64,000 bases of DNA from Megaustenia siamemsis (GCA_032433765.1 JAVIAB010000092.1:66950666-67014665); one strand, 5' to 3'; positions 1-10,945 are shown, numbered from the stretch's first letter. Notes: generated by a model from the sequence alone, not told the origin. Numbers and translations are program-made.

Positions 1-191
1 GATATAGATTTCTTTCTAATAGAGTTCGTAAAAGGTGATTATTTTAAAAACATGCAATCTGTTGCTGTGTAACACAAGCTGACAACCAAGATTGTCCGTA
101 AATTATTATTTCGTTCAAGATCTTTTCTATTAGTGTTAATCTGGTTCTTTGTCACTGTCATTAGATTTATCTTATCATTGTTTCTTTTCAG

Positions 192-241
192 GAAGCATGC
201 TTATTTGTGCCAAGTTAAATGTCACAGACGCGAGATTCAAG
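192..241 (+). CDS. Candidate internal exon, 50 bp (weak)
   Basis: A long pyrimidine tract ending TTTCTTTTCAG is followed by 50 bases and a GTAATC donor. Entered in phase 1 the stretch is open and reads SMLICAKLNVTDARFK, which looks coding. It is on the opposite strand to the VWA gene, so it would belong to another gene lying to the left. A 50-bp open frame with flanking splice signals can arise by chance. Confidence 0.2.
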
Positions 242-1130
242 GTAATCTATAATAGTTATAATACATTTAGCAAAAAAGCAGTGTTGTTTTAAGATATAAT
301 TTACTCGCCAGTACATTACTACAAGAAAATAGGATATAATAATTATAAAAGCAATAGAGTGGCGTTTGTAATGGATAGTAAAAGCGTGTGCATCTCACCT
401 ATATATTGTAAACTGTTTTATTAGAATAATATTCATTTAAATTTAGTTTTGTCCAACAGGTAATTAATTATCCTGACGATGGACATCATCATGTTTTAAT
501 GTAAAACAATTATTTACCCTCGAAAGACATCACCACTGTATTTTTAAGTGTGTGTTCAGTCACTTTGAGAGCAGAACGAAATCATCGTGTTTCATTTAGA
601 AAGACAATTTTCAAATAGAAACAAAAACCACGTAATCACTTAAGCAAAAACAATAGCATCGATAGACAGATACTTCGCGGAAAAGCTCAAAATTGAAAAC
701 AGTTTTCTATTGTTAAATTGATGACACATTTTCCTATGCCAAATACAAAACTTGTGCAGGGACACAACTATTTTCTTTGGCTTGGAAATCTACATCTTGT
801 TGAAAAAAGTAGACATCTGTTTTATTTGGTATTTATTCCAGGTATGGTAAATGATTCTCCATTGATTGCTGGGGAAATATGATAAAATATGTTAACATTG
901 TTTAATATGAGTTAAAAGAAAAAAAAATCTATATATCACCATATTTCTGGACAAATACGGAAAGTTACAAGAAGGCTTTGTTTATGTCCTTCCTTTCCTA
1001 TCTCTTCTGTTCAATTCTTTAAAACAATTTCATTAATTGCTTCTTCTTTTTCATCTTTAGCACGACTTCTACTCCTCTTCGTTGATCGCGCTTTAAAGAC
1101 GTCGCTTAGATGTGTTGGCATTTACAGCAA
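242..1130. other. Unassigned AT-rich sequence
   Basis: No coding, repeat or RNA feature recognised on either strand. Confidence 0.5.
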
Positions 1131-1610
1131 GATCATCATCATCATCATCAAGTACCGGGCCTATTGGCGTAGGTGATCATGTCCCTCAACAACTTTCGAT
1201 CTCGGCAGTTCTTTATCATTTCTGTTGTTGACCTTCTGCCAAGCCATTCTCTTAAGCTGTCTGGTATTTTTTCTCTTTGCTTCCCTCTATCTCTTCGTCC
1301 CTCATTTTTGCCCAGTTGTTACAATATATTCCAGTTGTTCTCTTCTCATTACATGGCCAAAAAATGATGATTGTTTCTTCCTAATATTGGAAATTCACTC
1401 TCTTTTTGCTTTGACCTCTTTCAGAACATTTTCATTACTCTTCTTAGCTGTCCATGGCATTCTCAACGTTTTTCTGTAAAACAACATTTCTGCAGACGCC
1501 AGTGATTTTCTTGTCTGTTTTCCTATTGTCCATGATTCACATCCATATGTTAAGACTGGCTCCACATAACATTATGAACTCTTTTACAACAAGATACTGT
1601 ATCTTAAACA
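1131..1610 (-). mobile_element. LINE family B, 3' end (copy 1)
   Basis: The minus strand encodes the C-terminal part of a LINE reverse transcriptase, with the WFYRRMLR-like, GHVMRREQLEYIVTTGKI and REWLGRRST-like segments seen in better copies, and ends in an ATGATG-rich tail at 1131-1152. It is 5'-truncated and broken by small indels. The same 3' end recurs at 2218, 2597, 28169, 56472 and 61653. Confidence 0.8.
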
Positions 1611-2217
1611 GTTTGGCCCAACTAATTCGACTTTAGCATGCCATAGAGTATTCTTCCCTTTTAACTCCTGTTAGTTTTGGCGAGACTAGTCAGTCTGTTT
1701 CCAGGCCTACCATGTGGAGGTGTGGTAGAGTCTCGAAGAGTTCTTTTTCAGTTGCATACAATATTTCATCTATGAGTCAATAGCCGCTTTCAGCCCAGCT
1801 GCTTTGGCAAGTCTTAGTCACCTCCTTTCATATCCCTTTGAGCATTGAAGGAGTCACAAAATCCTTGTCTCTTTCTGTCTGCTATTTAATGTTGATGAAG
1901 AAAATGTTATTGTTTTCACACCATCAATCCAGGGTTCGTCTCCAGATCTACTTATTACTCCTCTGCTTGTATATTCCTTGCATGGTGTGGATTCACAAGG
2001 TATTCTCTCCAGACAGGCAAATCATTTCCTACTTTGTCTCTGAATGCTCAATGTTGTTTTTATGTTGATTTCTGAGGGCTAATATGAATTTATGAAATTA
2101 ATAAATAATTGACCATATTACCACATTGCATAAGACAACTAATGTAAACAAAAAGGTATAATGAAATGGGACATTGAGTGCCTACTAACAAATTATAAAT
2201 TCATTAGTATCGCTACT
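1611..2217 (-). other. Possible upstream LINE remnant or unassigned
   Basis: Minus-strand fragments such as KAAGLKAAIDS and ILYATEKELFETL around 1740-1830 resemble the endonuclease-RT linker region of LINEs, but stops interrupt every frame. I cannot assign it firmly. Confidence 0.3.
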
Positions 2218-2590
2218 TCATGGTCATTATCAAGTACCGTACCGTCTGGCGCAGGTCATGTTTTTCCAGAAATTTCAACGTCTATAGCTGTTTATTAATT
2301 ATGTTATTGACTTCCTATCAAACCACACTTTTAAACTATCCTGTATCTGTTTTTCTTGTGGTTGCCACCATATATTCCAGCTATTCCCTTCTCATAGTAG
2401 AACACATCCTTCTCTTCTGATGTTGGAAGTTAACTTTCATTTTGCTTTGGTCTCCTTTAGAACGGTCATATCATTATCATATCTGCCTCTGGCGTTCTCT
2501 TCATTCTTCTGTAAAACCGAATTTCTGTGGCTTCGATTGATTTTCTTGTCCGTTGTTTTACTGTTCAGATAGAGAGTGAAGTTATTCAAA
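2218..2590 (-). mobile_element. LINE family B, degenerate 3' end (copy 2)
   Basis: Aligns along its length with the copies at 1131 and 2597 but is clearly more diverged. The ATG tail is reduced to a short TCAT-rich stretch. Confidence 0.7.
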
Positions 2591-2596
2591 ACTTAT

Positions 2597-2966
2597 CATC
2601 ATCATCAAGTACCGGGCCTGCTGGCGAAGGTGATCATGTCTCTCCACAACTTTCGATCACGACAGTTATTTATCATTTTTGTTATTGACCTTCTGCCAAG
2701 CCATTCTCTTAAGCCGTCTGGTATCTTTTCTCTTTGCTTCCCTCTATCCCTTCGTCCTTCAATTTTTCCAGTTGTTACAATATGTTCCAGCTGTTCTCTT
2801 CTCATTACATGGCCAAAAAATGATGATTGTTCTTCCTAATATTGGGAATTAGCTCTCTTTTTGCTTTGGCCTTTTTCAGAACATTTTCATTACTCTTCTT
2901 AGCTGTCCATGGTATTCTCAACATTCTTCTGTAAAACCACATTTCTACAGATTCCAGCGATTTTCT
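2597..2966 (-). mobile_element. LINE family B, 3' end (copy 3)
   Basis: The minus strand reads RREQLEHIVTTGKIEGRRD and LREWLGRRSITKMINNCRD, then the ATGATGATG tail. Ends abruptly at about 2966 by 5' truncation. Confidence 0.8.
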
Positions 2967-3965
2967 TCAGAGCTTATAGTCAATATAAAACAGCTATTCA
3001 AAGTCTGTCTCTCACACCGATAGTTACTTAAATCTCAGGTGACATTTTAATAACTCTACTTGAACTGTGAAGCATTTTTTAGAATGGAATCTTCTAGGAC
3101 TTTCTAGCAATCAGTCTACCATGTTCTCTCGACAATCCTCACAACTAATTAGCGATAGTTCTGGAGGTTTCTACTTAGTCGTGTCGAAATATATAAACAT
3201 TGTGTAGTGAACATGAATAAAATCTGCTAACTAAACTACTCAGCTCTATTTAGTCTACAGAGCAGTGTTTATAGTTCCTTTCAATTCACCAAAGCATCTC
3301 ACTTGTACAGGCTATCTGTCTACGTCCGTAGTTTCCCGGTTTGTAGTGGACACAAGAGTTTTAATTTTTAATTATATAATTTAATGATTAAATGTAAAGT
3401 CAATTTATATTTTCTTAATATGGGCATATTTGTTTGGAAAGTTGTATCCTTTCATATCTTGCTTCAAATAAAAACTTTCTAATTTAATTAGATATTTTCT
3501 CTCTTTGTTTTCCTTATTAATTCTTATGGGAAGGAATAGAGAGATACGAGGGATTGGAGAACCTTCTAGGGTTTGGGATCTGGTTCGAGAAAATTTTGAA
3601 TTCGTCCTACTTTTATCACTTTTTATGTGAATTCTTTAAGGTTACTCAGTAATTATTGTGTGATATTTTAATATATTTACACAGAATAAAGATTAAGTAG
3701 CGGTAATGCGTTTTACGGTCTGTTTCTTTCATTCTCCATTCGAAGGCCTTTTACAATCGAAATGTCCGTGTATTTAGTGTTTGCCTTATCTTAAAGCATA
3801 TCATTTATGTTTGATGTTTCATTTATTGAGTGGGAAAAAGATGCACATGCAAGAGGAAGCTTAAGACATGTGTGCTACGGAAGTCATCAGTATACATATC
3901 CCTTCGATGTTTGCAAAGGACTATTTGGTCAACCTATAAGTTTGCCCTGAGTACGGAGACGTAGA
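2967..3965. other. Unassigned intronic or flanking sequence
   Basis: No feature recognised. A continuation exon of the VWA gene entering in phase 1 was looked for on the minus strand and not found. Confidence 0.4.
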
Positions 3966-3969
3966 TTCA

Positions 3970-4335
3970 CTATTATAATCAATCAATAACAAATTAAATG
4001 AATAATGAAATGTAGTGAGTCACGAAAAACAATACTTGAGTAATAACTGCATAAATAAGTCAAACACGCTGTAAAATTACTGGATGAAGAAACAAGATGT
4101 ATTATGGAGACAAAAATGAGATCAATCGGCTAACACTACAAATATGAACAAATAGTGAAATAAATTAATTAACAATTAGATGCGGACTATTACCCTAAAC
4201 ATGAGTAAACAGTGAGAGCAATCAACTATTACCATAAACATGAATAAACAGTGAGATCAAGCAATTAAACAGGTAAATAGTGTAGTCAATCAATTAATAT
4301 TTAAACATGGACAAATAGTGAGATTAATCGGCTCG
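3970..4335. repeat. Degenerate tandem repeat, unit about 45-60 bp
   Basis: The phrase AACATGAATAAACAGTGAG followed by A/T-rich TCAATCAATTA recurs with substitutions several times (for example near 4200, 4240 and 4305). It looks like an old minisatellite directly beside exon 9 of the VWA gene. Confidence 0.55.
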
Positions 4336-4445
4336 ATGTCGATTCTTCATCATAATCAAACAATAATTGCCACTTGTAATCAAGTTTTTTTCCACAGACA
4401 CGCTAGCTTAATAAGAATAAAAGTGGAACCCTGTCACATTCTTAC

Positions 4446-4645
4446 CTGTGCACGTGCGACTGATCAAAGTATTGATCTGTGCCCTCTGGGTGGACAAACT
4501 GCCAATCCCAAAGCTGACCACGTTATTTCTGTTTGAAGTGAAGTCTTGAGCAATATTAGCAAATCCTCTAACTCCTAGACCGACAACGATGATCTCAATG
4601 TTGTCTACTTGATTCACATTTCGAACCTCACTAATCAAGTTGAAT
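4446..4645 (-). CDS. VWA gene exon 9: end of second VWA-like domain
   Basis: Acceptor TTCTAG precedes the exon and donor GTAAGA follows it; it enters in phase 2 and leaves in phase 1. It encodes a VWA strand-helix-strand segment: SEVRNVNQVDNIEIIVVGLG is the usual beta strand of the domain, and RAQINTLISRTCTG looks like the last helix. It follows exon 8 directly in phase. Because it ends in phase 1 without a stop, at least one more exon must follow. Lengths and phases agree with exon 8, so confidence in the exon is high; the fate of the C-terminus is unknown. Confidence 0.85.
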
Positions 4646-4876
4646 CTAGAACATGAGAGACGAACCCTTCATGATGTCAGAAGCTTATTAAAGAGATCAA
4701 TTGATTGCAACAATAACACAATAATCAAATATACTAACATATCTGTTTTTCCTCCTTTGAGCTTTACATGCAAATGTTCAGCAATGATGCAATGGATTTT
4801 CACTGCCCACCACACTCCCGTGGATAATAAGTATTTCCATATCCACAAGGTGCAATACTCTACTTCCACGTCTACA

Positions 4877-5015
4877 TTTTTTGTTGGGAAAATAAAACGG
4901 CACTGACGCAATACCGACTATATTACCCAAAAATCATGTGCCAAAGTTCTGTACAAATTATGGTCACTAACACCATATTCCTTATACACCACGACCACAT
5001 GACGTGGCTCTTTAA
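4877..5015 (+). mobile_element. SINE1, 5'-truncated fragment
   Basis: Matches the body and tail of the SINE1 copies at 31066 and 46835 (shared phrases such as AAAATCATGTGCC and TGGTCACTAACACCATATTCC), but the tRNA-like head is missing. Confidence 0.65.
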
Positions 5016-5112
5016 TTTTTTTAAAATTACTTCTACATTTTGCAATAATCGACTTCACCATCCACTTAGTGCAATACTTTTAGTAAATATAACAGTAGTA
5101 ACCTCCGTCAGG

Positions 5113-5500
5113 CATAGTTGACTATGAATTTTTCAACGCCCCTAGAAATGTTATTTTTTCTTTTATTTCGCCGTGTATTCTCTTTTTCTATGAATCTGTG
5201 TGCTTCTTGCTTGAGTTGGAACTTTAGAGTATGTTTCCAACGATTGTGGTCTGCAGCTATTTCTTTCCAGGCTGCTGGGTTATGTTCAGAGTCTTTATGT
5301 CACGTTTACACACGTTTACAATCGAAGTTTTGGGCGCCCTCTAGTTCTTTTGCCATCTGCTAGTTGTCCATAGAGTATATGTTTTTTTATATGCGGCCAT
5401 CTTTCATACGGTGTACGTGACCAAGCCAGCGTAACCTACGTTGTTTGAGCAGTGTGTAGATGTTCGGGAGGCCTGTGTGAGTATAGCCTCCACATAGTAA
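5113..5500 (-). mobile_element. LINE family F, C-terminal coding remnant
   Basis: The minus strand reads LRWLGHV.RMKDGRI, then in shifted frames RGRPKL-like, CKRDIKTLNI, AAWKEIAADHNRWKHTL and QEAHRFIEKEN. This is the common C-terminal module of an endonuclease-RT retroelement family. Only a few frameshifts separate it from an open frame. A more decayed relative is at 26420-26820. Confidence 0.7.
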
Positions 5501-5956
5501 ATATAATCAGTAACAATATTGTATATATGTAAAGTACAAACTAGAAAACACAAATTAAAGTTCACTGAGAAAATCTACTATAAGAAAAGGTGCGGAAATA
5601 AAGAATGAAGGAATCTATGAATATTCATCTGTTTTTTTTCCTCCTCATTTCCTTCTCCTTTTCTGCTGTCTTCATTTTCTTTTGAATGACGAATTTCATT
5701 TTACTATTATTTTTGCATCTTGAGATTAACTCTTATACGTTTCAAGAAGCTTTTAATTTGAAATACTTTCATAGCCATCTATTTGCATTCTCTTCTACCA
5801 AAAGTAATATTAGTTGGTGTATCAAAATATGCGTTACAATCGCATTTAGATAAAGCAGTGGATGATGCGTTTCCTATTAAACGTTAACATCGTTTACATT
5901 TTGGTGTGAGGATTCTTTCTCTACAATCGCATTTAATAACTTGATATGACACAAAC

Positions 5957-6097
5957 CTGTTCCACTGAAGGCTCTCCTCATCTATGAACAGAACTGCGAA
6001 TTTTCGGGCACCTCGGAATGATTGACGGGCTACTGTTCTCAGGCGCGACAAAAGTTGTACGTATGTTTCACCAGTTGCAGGCTCTGTGACTTGTCGT
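5957..6097 (-). CDS. VWA gene exon 8: second VWA-like domain, middle
   Basis: Acceptor CCATTAG, donor GTTTGT (weaker than the others), phase 2 to phase 2. It encodes about 47 residues including YVQLLSRLRTVARQ and RGARKFAVLFIDEE, the helix and beta strand that in VWA1 carry the MIDAS threonine and aspartate. Here the strand reads LFIDEE rather than the VVTDGG seen in VWA1, so the canonical TDG metal ligand is not conserved. The phase joins cleanly to exons 7 and 9. Confidence 0.85.
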
Positions 6098-6790
6098 CTA
6101 ATGGTCAATAAATACCAACAATGGAAATAGTAATTGTTATACAAATATGTACACTTTACAAAACAATTGATCGACAAAAAGAAATTAGAAACATTTAGTT
6201 CAAGAAATTGTATCAAATATACATAATTGTGTATGTAATGGCTTAAATCCATGCCATTTGTTGTCTAAACTCAATAGGAAACGTTTTCACACAGCAGGTT
6301 GTAGGACGTAGAAATGATCACATTTGTAATTATTTCTTTATTTCAGATGTATTTGTGGCAAACCGAATGCAACGTTAATTTACTTAATTTTAACAAAATA
6401 ATGTTAAACATTAACATATATCATTCAAAAGGTTAATGTTGATGTGTTCAATGCTTGTGTGGGTAAAAGTAAGAAAAAATATGTTTTTCTTTCAAATATT
6501 AAGATTTCATTGTAATTACATATTTTAAGTGACACAAAAAGCATTCTCAGCCGACGCGTATGTTGTTCAATTTAATTTTTTTAAAATATTAAATTATAAT
6601 AAATTTGTGTGCATAGAAACATGTAATTGATCGGGAAAGTGACTAAAAATTTATGTTACAGTTTTGTTGATTCTATAAAATCAAATACTGTATTTCTACT
6701 AAAGCAGGCGGAGGGCAGTAATAATAAAGTAGGGGAGAGCAGAAAGGGATTGAAAGTACTCTAGGAGATAGCAGTGATAAATTGCGAATA
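6098..6790. other. Unassigned VWA intron sequence
   Basis: AT-rich with no recognised gene or repeat; ends at the hAT target duplication. Confidence 0.5.
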
Positions 6791-6798
6791 TGCTAAAT
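6791..6798. repeat. hAT target site duplication, left copy
   Basis: TGCTAAAT, identical to 8360-8367 on the other side of the element. Confidence 0.9.
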
Positions 6799-7007
6799 CA
6801 GGGGTGGCCAAATGGCGGCCCGCCCGGCCCGCCAGCCTAGTTTTCTTGGCCCGCGAAGCTCCACGGACTTACTTCATTTTTTACCCCTAATAGCGGATTT
6901 CTCCTGGTTTTAATCCGTGTCGGAGTTAACTCTTCTATCGTTCAAGAATACACAATTTGAAAATCTCTGTCAATTTCTCGCAACAGCTAGATTGGCAACA
7001 TAATTTC

Positions 7008-7012
<5 letters not shown>

Positions 7013-7062
<50 letters not shown>
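7013..7062. repeat. (CA)n microsatellite
   Basis: About 24 CA units inside the hAT element, immediately upstream of the surviving transposase frame. Confidence 0.95.
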
Positions 7063-7065
<3 letters not shown>

Positions 7066-7068
<3 letters not shown>

Positions 7069-8154
7069 ACTAATGGTTGCAAAGCTTTTATTGGTTCAAA
7101 TACTGGTTTTGTTGGACTTCTAAAGCAAAACAAAATTAACGTACCTACATTGCATTGCATAATTCATCAAGAGGCCCTTTGTGCAAAGTCCATAAATCTA
7201 AAAGACACCATGGCTACTGTTGTGAAAATAACAAATTTGATAAGAGGAGGACACCAGTCTTTAAATCAGAGGAAGTTTTTATCATTTTTAGAGGAAGTAG
7301 ATTCTAGCTACGGTGATCTCCTGCTTTATACAGAAGTAAGATGGCTTAGTCGAGGGAAATGTTTAATAATATTTTTTGAACTGAAGAATGACATTTATGA
7401 CTTCCTGCGAGAGAACTTACCATGCTCCATTGATCTTCAACATGCACTCAAAGACATTAATTTCCTTCATAATCTGGCATATCTCACAGACATCACACAA
7501 CATTTGAACATATTGAATTTGCAGCTACAAGGGGAAAAGCAAACCATTTTTCAATTGATGGGATATGTTGATGGTTTTAAAAAGAAGCTGAATCTATTTA
7601 GACTTTCTTTGCAAAAAAATGATCTGTTCCATTTTTCAAGTTGTAAGCAGTTGTTGTCAGAGATAGAAAGTGCAAACTTCAGTAAGTACGCAGCTGACAT
7701 TGAACATTTGATTTGTGAATTTGATCGACGATTTCAAGATTTTGAAATGTTTCGTCCGCAAACGGAACTTTTTAATAACCCAATTAAGTGCACAGTGGAG
7801 TGCCAGCCATCAGATCTTCAACTAGAGTTGTGTGACCTTCAGTGTGACCCCTTCCTCAGTACTGTAAATGCATTAGGAGCTGACTTCTGGAAATTGCTAC
7901 CAAATGAACGTTACCCGTGTCTGAGAAAATGGGCACTAAAGATGTGCTCTATATTCGGCAGCACATATCTCTGCGAGACAACATTCTCTTCCATGAAGTT
8001 AATTAAATCTAAGACCAGGAACAGAATGACCGATTCGACATTGTCCCATACTCTCCGAATCGACATTGTCCCATACTCTCCGAATTGCCACGTCAAAAAT
8101 GGAAGTGGACTTCAAATCTCTGGTGGAAAGCTGTGACAAGTCACAATCGTCGCA
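7066..8154 (+). pseudogene. hAT transposase pseudogene (Charlie/GTF2IRD2-like)
   Basis: An open stretch with no upstream start reads the family signature region TTNGCKAFIG, then CIIHQEALCAKS, EVRWLSRGKC, and near the C-terminus the hATC dimerisation motif around RKWALKMCSIF and SMKLIKSKTRNRM. In related transposases the first motif is TTDG, so a catalytic aspartate seems replaced by asparagine. The BED zinc finger and N-terminal catalytic part are absent. At 8035-8084 a 25-bp segment is exactly duplicated in tandem, shifting the frame; beyond it the family-like ending (MEVDFKSLVESCDK) continues in another frame to a stop near 8154. The gene is non-functional. Confidence 0.85.
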
Positions 8155-8359
8155 CTGAGACATTAAAGGTAATTTTAAAATGAATAATTAATGGATTTGT
8201 TACAAATCAAATATGTAGTCAAAGTGCAAGCATTATTTATATATTACTATATCGCATAGGTCCCTACTGTCATTTTTGACGATATTCTTAAGTGTGGCCC
8301 GCGGGTCTTGGCCTTGGCTTTAATCCGGCCCTCGGGCAACCTCAAGTTGGCCACCACTG

Positions 8360-8367
8360 TGCTAAAT
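8360..8367. repeat. hAT target site duplication, right copy
   Basis: TGCTAAAT, exact match to the left copy. Confidence 0.9.
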
Positions 8368-8500
8368 GGAAGGGTAGTTAAAAGAGCTCAGTAGGCCCAC
8401 GTGGAAATTACGATAGTGAACAGGTCATGCAACACGGGAATTAGGAGAGATACGAAAACGAGATCGAGGGGTTTTAAGTGAGTAAAAAGGGTAGTTGAAG

Positions 8501-8732
8501 GCTAGTTGGTTTTCAGACTTAGCTGGGATCGGATGCAGACAGCTGTGTGTTAGTTTGTTACAGCTGGTACTGTTGATCATGTAGGAGTTATTCAGTAAAA
8601 GGATAGAGTGGGGAAGGTTAGTTGGTTTTCAGACTTAGCTGGGATCGGATGCAGACAGCTGTGTGTTAGTTTGTTACAGCTGGTACTGTTGATCATGTAG
8701 GAGTTATTCAGTAAAAGGATAGAGTGGGGATG
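8501..8732. repeat. Two tandem copies of a 116-bp unit
   Basis: The block starting GCTAGTTGGTTTTCAG at 8501 repeats almost identically from 8617 (GTTAGTTGGTTTTCAG), ending near GATAGAGTGGGGA. Near-identity indicates a recent duplication. Confidence 0.9.
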
Positions 8733-8939
8733 GTAGACTAAAGCAATGAGTTAGTGTCAGTGACAGAATAGAATAAACGTGTTGTAATTCAGTGTTTCAG
8801 AAAAAGGACGGAAGACACACAAATGATTATCTTACTGTGTTAACCAATTAGGGACTAGTCATTCAATTAATTCCCAGAGAAAAGTGAGCGATTATGAGTT
8901 CGCTAGTAGAGACAGAGTTAGAGACAGTAATGGTGTCTC

Positions 8940-9485
8940 AGTAATATAACGTGTCGTAGTACACTATCACTAAGCATTCAGAGAGGAGTATTTTCAGAGA
9001 GTAAAGGATATTATAACGTGACGTAACACACGGCCTATTAGTATTTCGGGATGGAGTCTTTTCAGTGAGGAAAGACTCGTTCAACGTGTCGTAGAACACG
9101 CACAGTGCGATCCAGAAGTGATTAAGCACTTAGTGGATTTCAGAGGAAGTCCACATGAAATGTAGTTGCGCCCAGGTGCGACGAACAGTCTATATTTCGA
9201 GGAGGGAGCAATTCCCTGTTAACTTCAAGGGCAGATTCCTTGGAGAGGTGTCGTAGCACACCACAATTAGCAATCAGTGTCGCAAGAGCTCTCAATGGTC
9301 CTGGAGCTAGGACAGCGCGAGCAGGAGTATGATTCTCCAGTGAATTATCAGGTTAGCGAGGGGGAGTGCACCCTGATCGTCCAACAATTAGTCAATTATG
9401 ATATCGACGAGGGGGAAGTATACTCTGATCGTCTGCCTAGTATCAAGTTACTTTAGTGGCGAGGGGAGTTAAACCCTGGTCGCCA
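8940..9485. repeat. Array of short imperfect palindrome modules
   Basis: GTGTCGTAGNACAC-type hairpins occur at 8951, 9018, 9086 and 9248 (first three about 68 bp apart), followed by three CGAGGGG-gap-CCCTGATCG-type hairpins near 9356, 9408 and 9459 about 52 bp apart. No coding frame is present. It could be part of an LTR or a decayed structured repeat. Confidence 0.6.
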
Positions 9486-9767
9486 AACTAACGTGTGTGT
9501 CGCAGCCAGGCTGCATAGTGTGTGTGTGTGACAGGGGCGGAATTGTTGGCCCAAATGTAATTACAATTGTAAACTGTGAAATGATTTCCGAAGATAATAA
9601 ATACTGAGGAATGTGTTCTGAAGTGTTCCGTGATGTTTTATAGCAATATCTGTCATCGTCTGTACCGGGCGTATCGAACGCTGGGGAATTGTCATGCACT
9701 AATGCGGAGACTACACTATACGAATAATTGGCCATTGTTTTCAGCACGGGTGCAACCAAGTTGATCT

Positions 9768-9896
9768 TCAAGGTGAGCGACGCCATTTTTTGGGGGGGGG
9801 GGGGGGCATTGCTGTCTGGTTCTTATCATGGCGGCCTTGTTCTCAGTCTTGCAGCAAGTCATTTAGTCAGGCAACGTCAAGGTGAGCGACGCCATT
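9768..9896 (+). repeat. 20-bp direct repeat, 109 bp apart
   Basis: The 20-mer TCAAGGTGAGCGACGCCATT occurs exactly at 9768-9787 and 9877-9896; a 16-base G tract follows the first copy. Confidence 0.85.
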
Positions 9897-9959
9897 GGTG
9901 GGCACAGTCGCACTATACAGCAGTACACCGCAGGCGCGAGAAGCTGTCAAGTTAGGCGC

Positions 9960-10400
9960 CAGTCATATCGAGAGTCGTCCATCATCGTGCGGAAGCACCT
10001 TTGGTAAATATTGGTAAGGATGACTTTCGGAAAGGCGCGCACGTCTAGAGGTGCTCATAGAGGTGCGCAGATAAGAAAACAAAGAGAGGAGAGAGAAGTT
10101 GTACACGCTGGTATACTACGGCTACTGCTTTTTTTGTGTTGTTGCTGCATTGTCTGTTCAGTTTAGTGCATACCTAGAAGGACGGACATACACACCACTC
10201 TGATGGCACTCGTATTTAATATTCTTCAAGTTTTTTGTTTCCTCCAGTGAACAAATCTGTTTAACAATGTCCTTGATCTAACTATTCCGCGATTTCCTCT
10301 CCTCTTAACCTGCAACATTTCAGAATCCTGATCTCACTGGGCAGTGGATGGTGCGTTCCAGCACCTGGTCGAAAGTAGGGCTTGTGCTAGATACATTACT
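9960..10400. other. Unassigned VWA intron sequence
   Basis: No gene or family recognised. Confidence 0.4.
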
Positions 10401-10404
10401 GTTA

Positions 10405-10570
10405 CTGTGTACACCGTGAGCTGTGTGTCTCATCCGTTTTGATCATGTTTCGATATTCCAATTGTTTATGATGAATGATGATATCGTATCAGGGAACAGT
10501 TGGCTGTGTTCACTTTATGCGCGGTTTCGCCTTATGTCTTTTGGCGTTTGTTGAGACTGCTACGGAGGGG
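10405..10570 (+). repeat. Dispersed repeat R1, copy 1
   Basis: Aligns with 49985-50160: shared phrases include CACCGTGAGCTGTGTGTCTC, GATGAATGATGATATCGTAT and GTTTCGCCTTATGTCTTTTG. Identity is high with a few substitutions. No protein or known element recognised. Confidence 0.8.
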
Positions 10571-10749
10571 AACAAACCTCGAATGTGTCGCAGTTAAGGT
10601 AGATATTAACACCAAGAAGGAGCATAAACGTACTCATAATCCAATTGTTTGGTCTTAGTACCGAAAGCTACAACTATCTACATCCCACGTAGTTGCTACG
10701 TTGTAGAATTACGAATATCTTATCTGCACTTAAAAGTGACACTGCTTAC

Positions 10750-10945
10750 CTATCACAGTAGTTGTTGAGGGGTGCGAGAGGAACGTTCTCCGCGTTGTAG
10801 CAAATATCCAGGAGATAACTGACCCGGATGCGGTTACCTACGTCATTAAGAGACTGTAAAATTATGTCGATCAACTGGACAGCTTCTCTAGTGCCACCAG
10901 GTCCAGCAACAAAGTACACGTCGGCATTTTCTTCCGTGTCACAAC
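10750..10945 (-). CDS. VWA gene exon 7: start of second VWA-like domain
   Basis: Acceptor CGTAAAG after a T-rich tract, donor GTAAGC, phase 1 to phase 2. The exon begins with cysteine and encodes ADVYFVAGPGGTREAVQLID, which occupies the place of the VWA beta strand plus MIDAS. In VWA1 the equivalent is ADIFIILDSSTSIYINDYKE. The DxSxS metal-binding motif is therefore replaced by AGPGG, implying loss of metal binding in this domain. The helix (LIDIILQSLNDVG) and next strand (NRIRVSYLLDICYN) keep the VWA pattern. It follows exon 6 in phase. Confidence 0.85.

Larger units (their letters stand above)
6799..8359 (+). mobile_element. hAT-superfamily DNA transposon, decayed
   Basis: Ends are CAGGGGTGGCCAA on the left and the inverse of CAGTGGTGGCCAA on the right, flanked by an exact 8-bp duplication, the hallmark of hAT insertion. 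Subterminal GGCCCGC-rich blocks occur at both ends. The 1,561-bp element carries a transposase C-terminal region but has lost the N-terminal zinc finger and start. It sits in an intron of the VWA gene. Confidence 0.92.

Noticed and set aside
9469..9955. Open frames on both strands (about 105 and 75 codons)
   Set aside because: No homology, low complexity in part (G-run, GTGT repeats), and overlapping the palindrome array.
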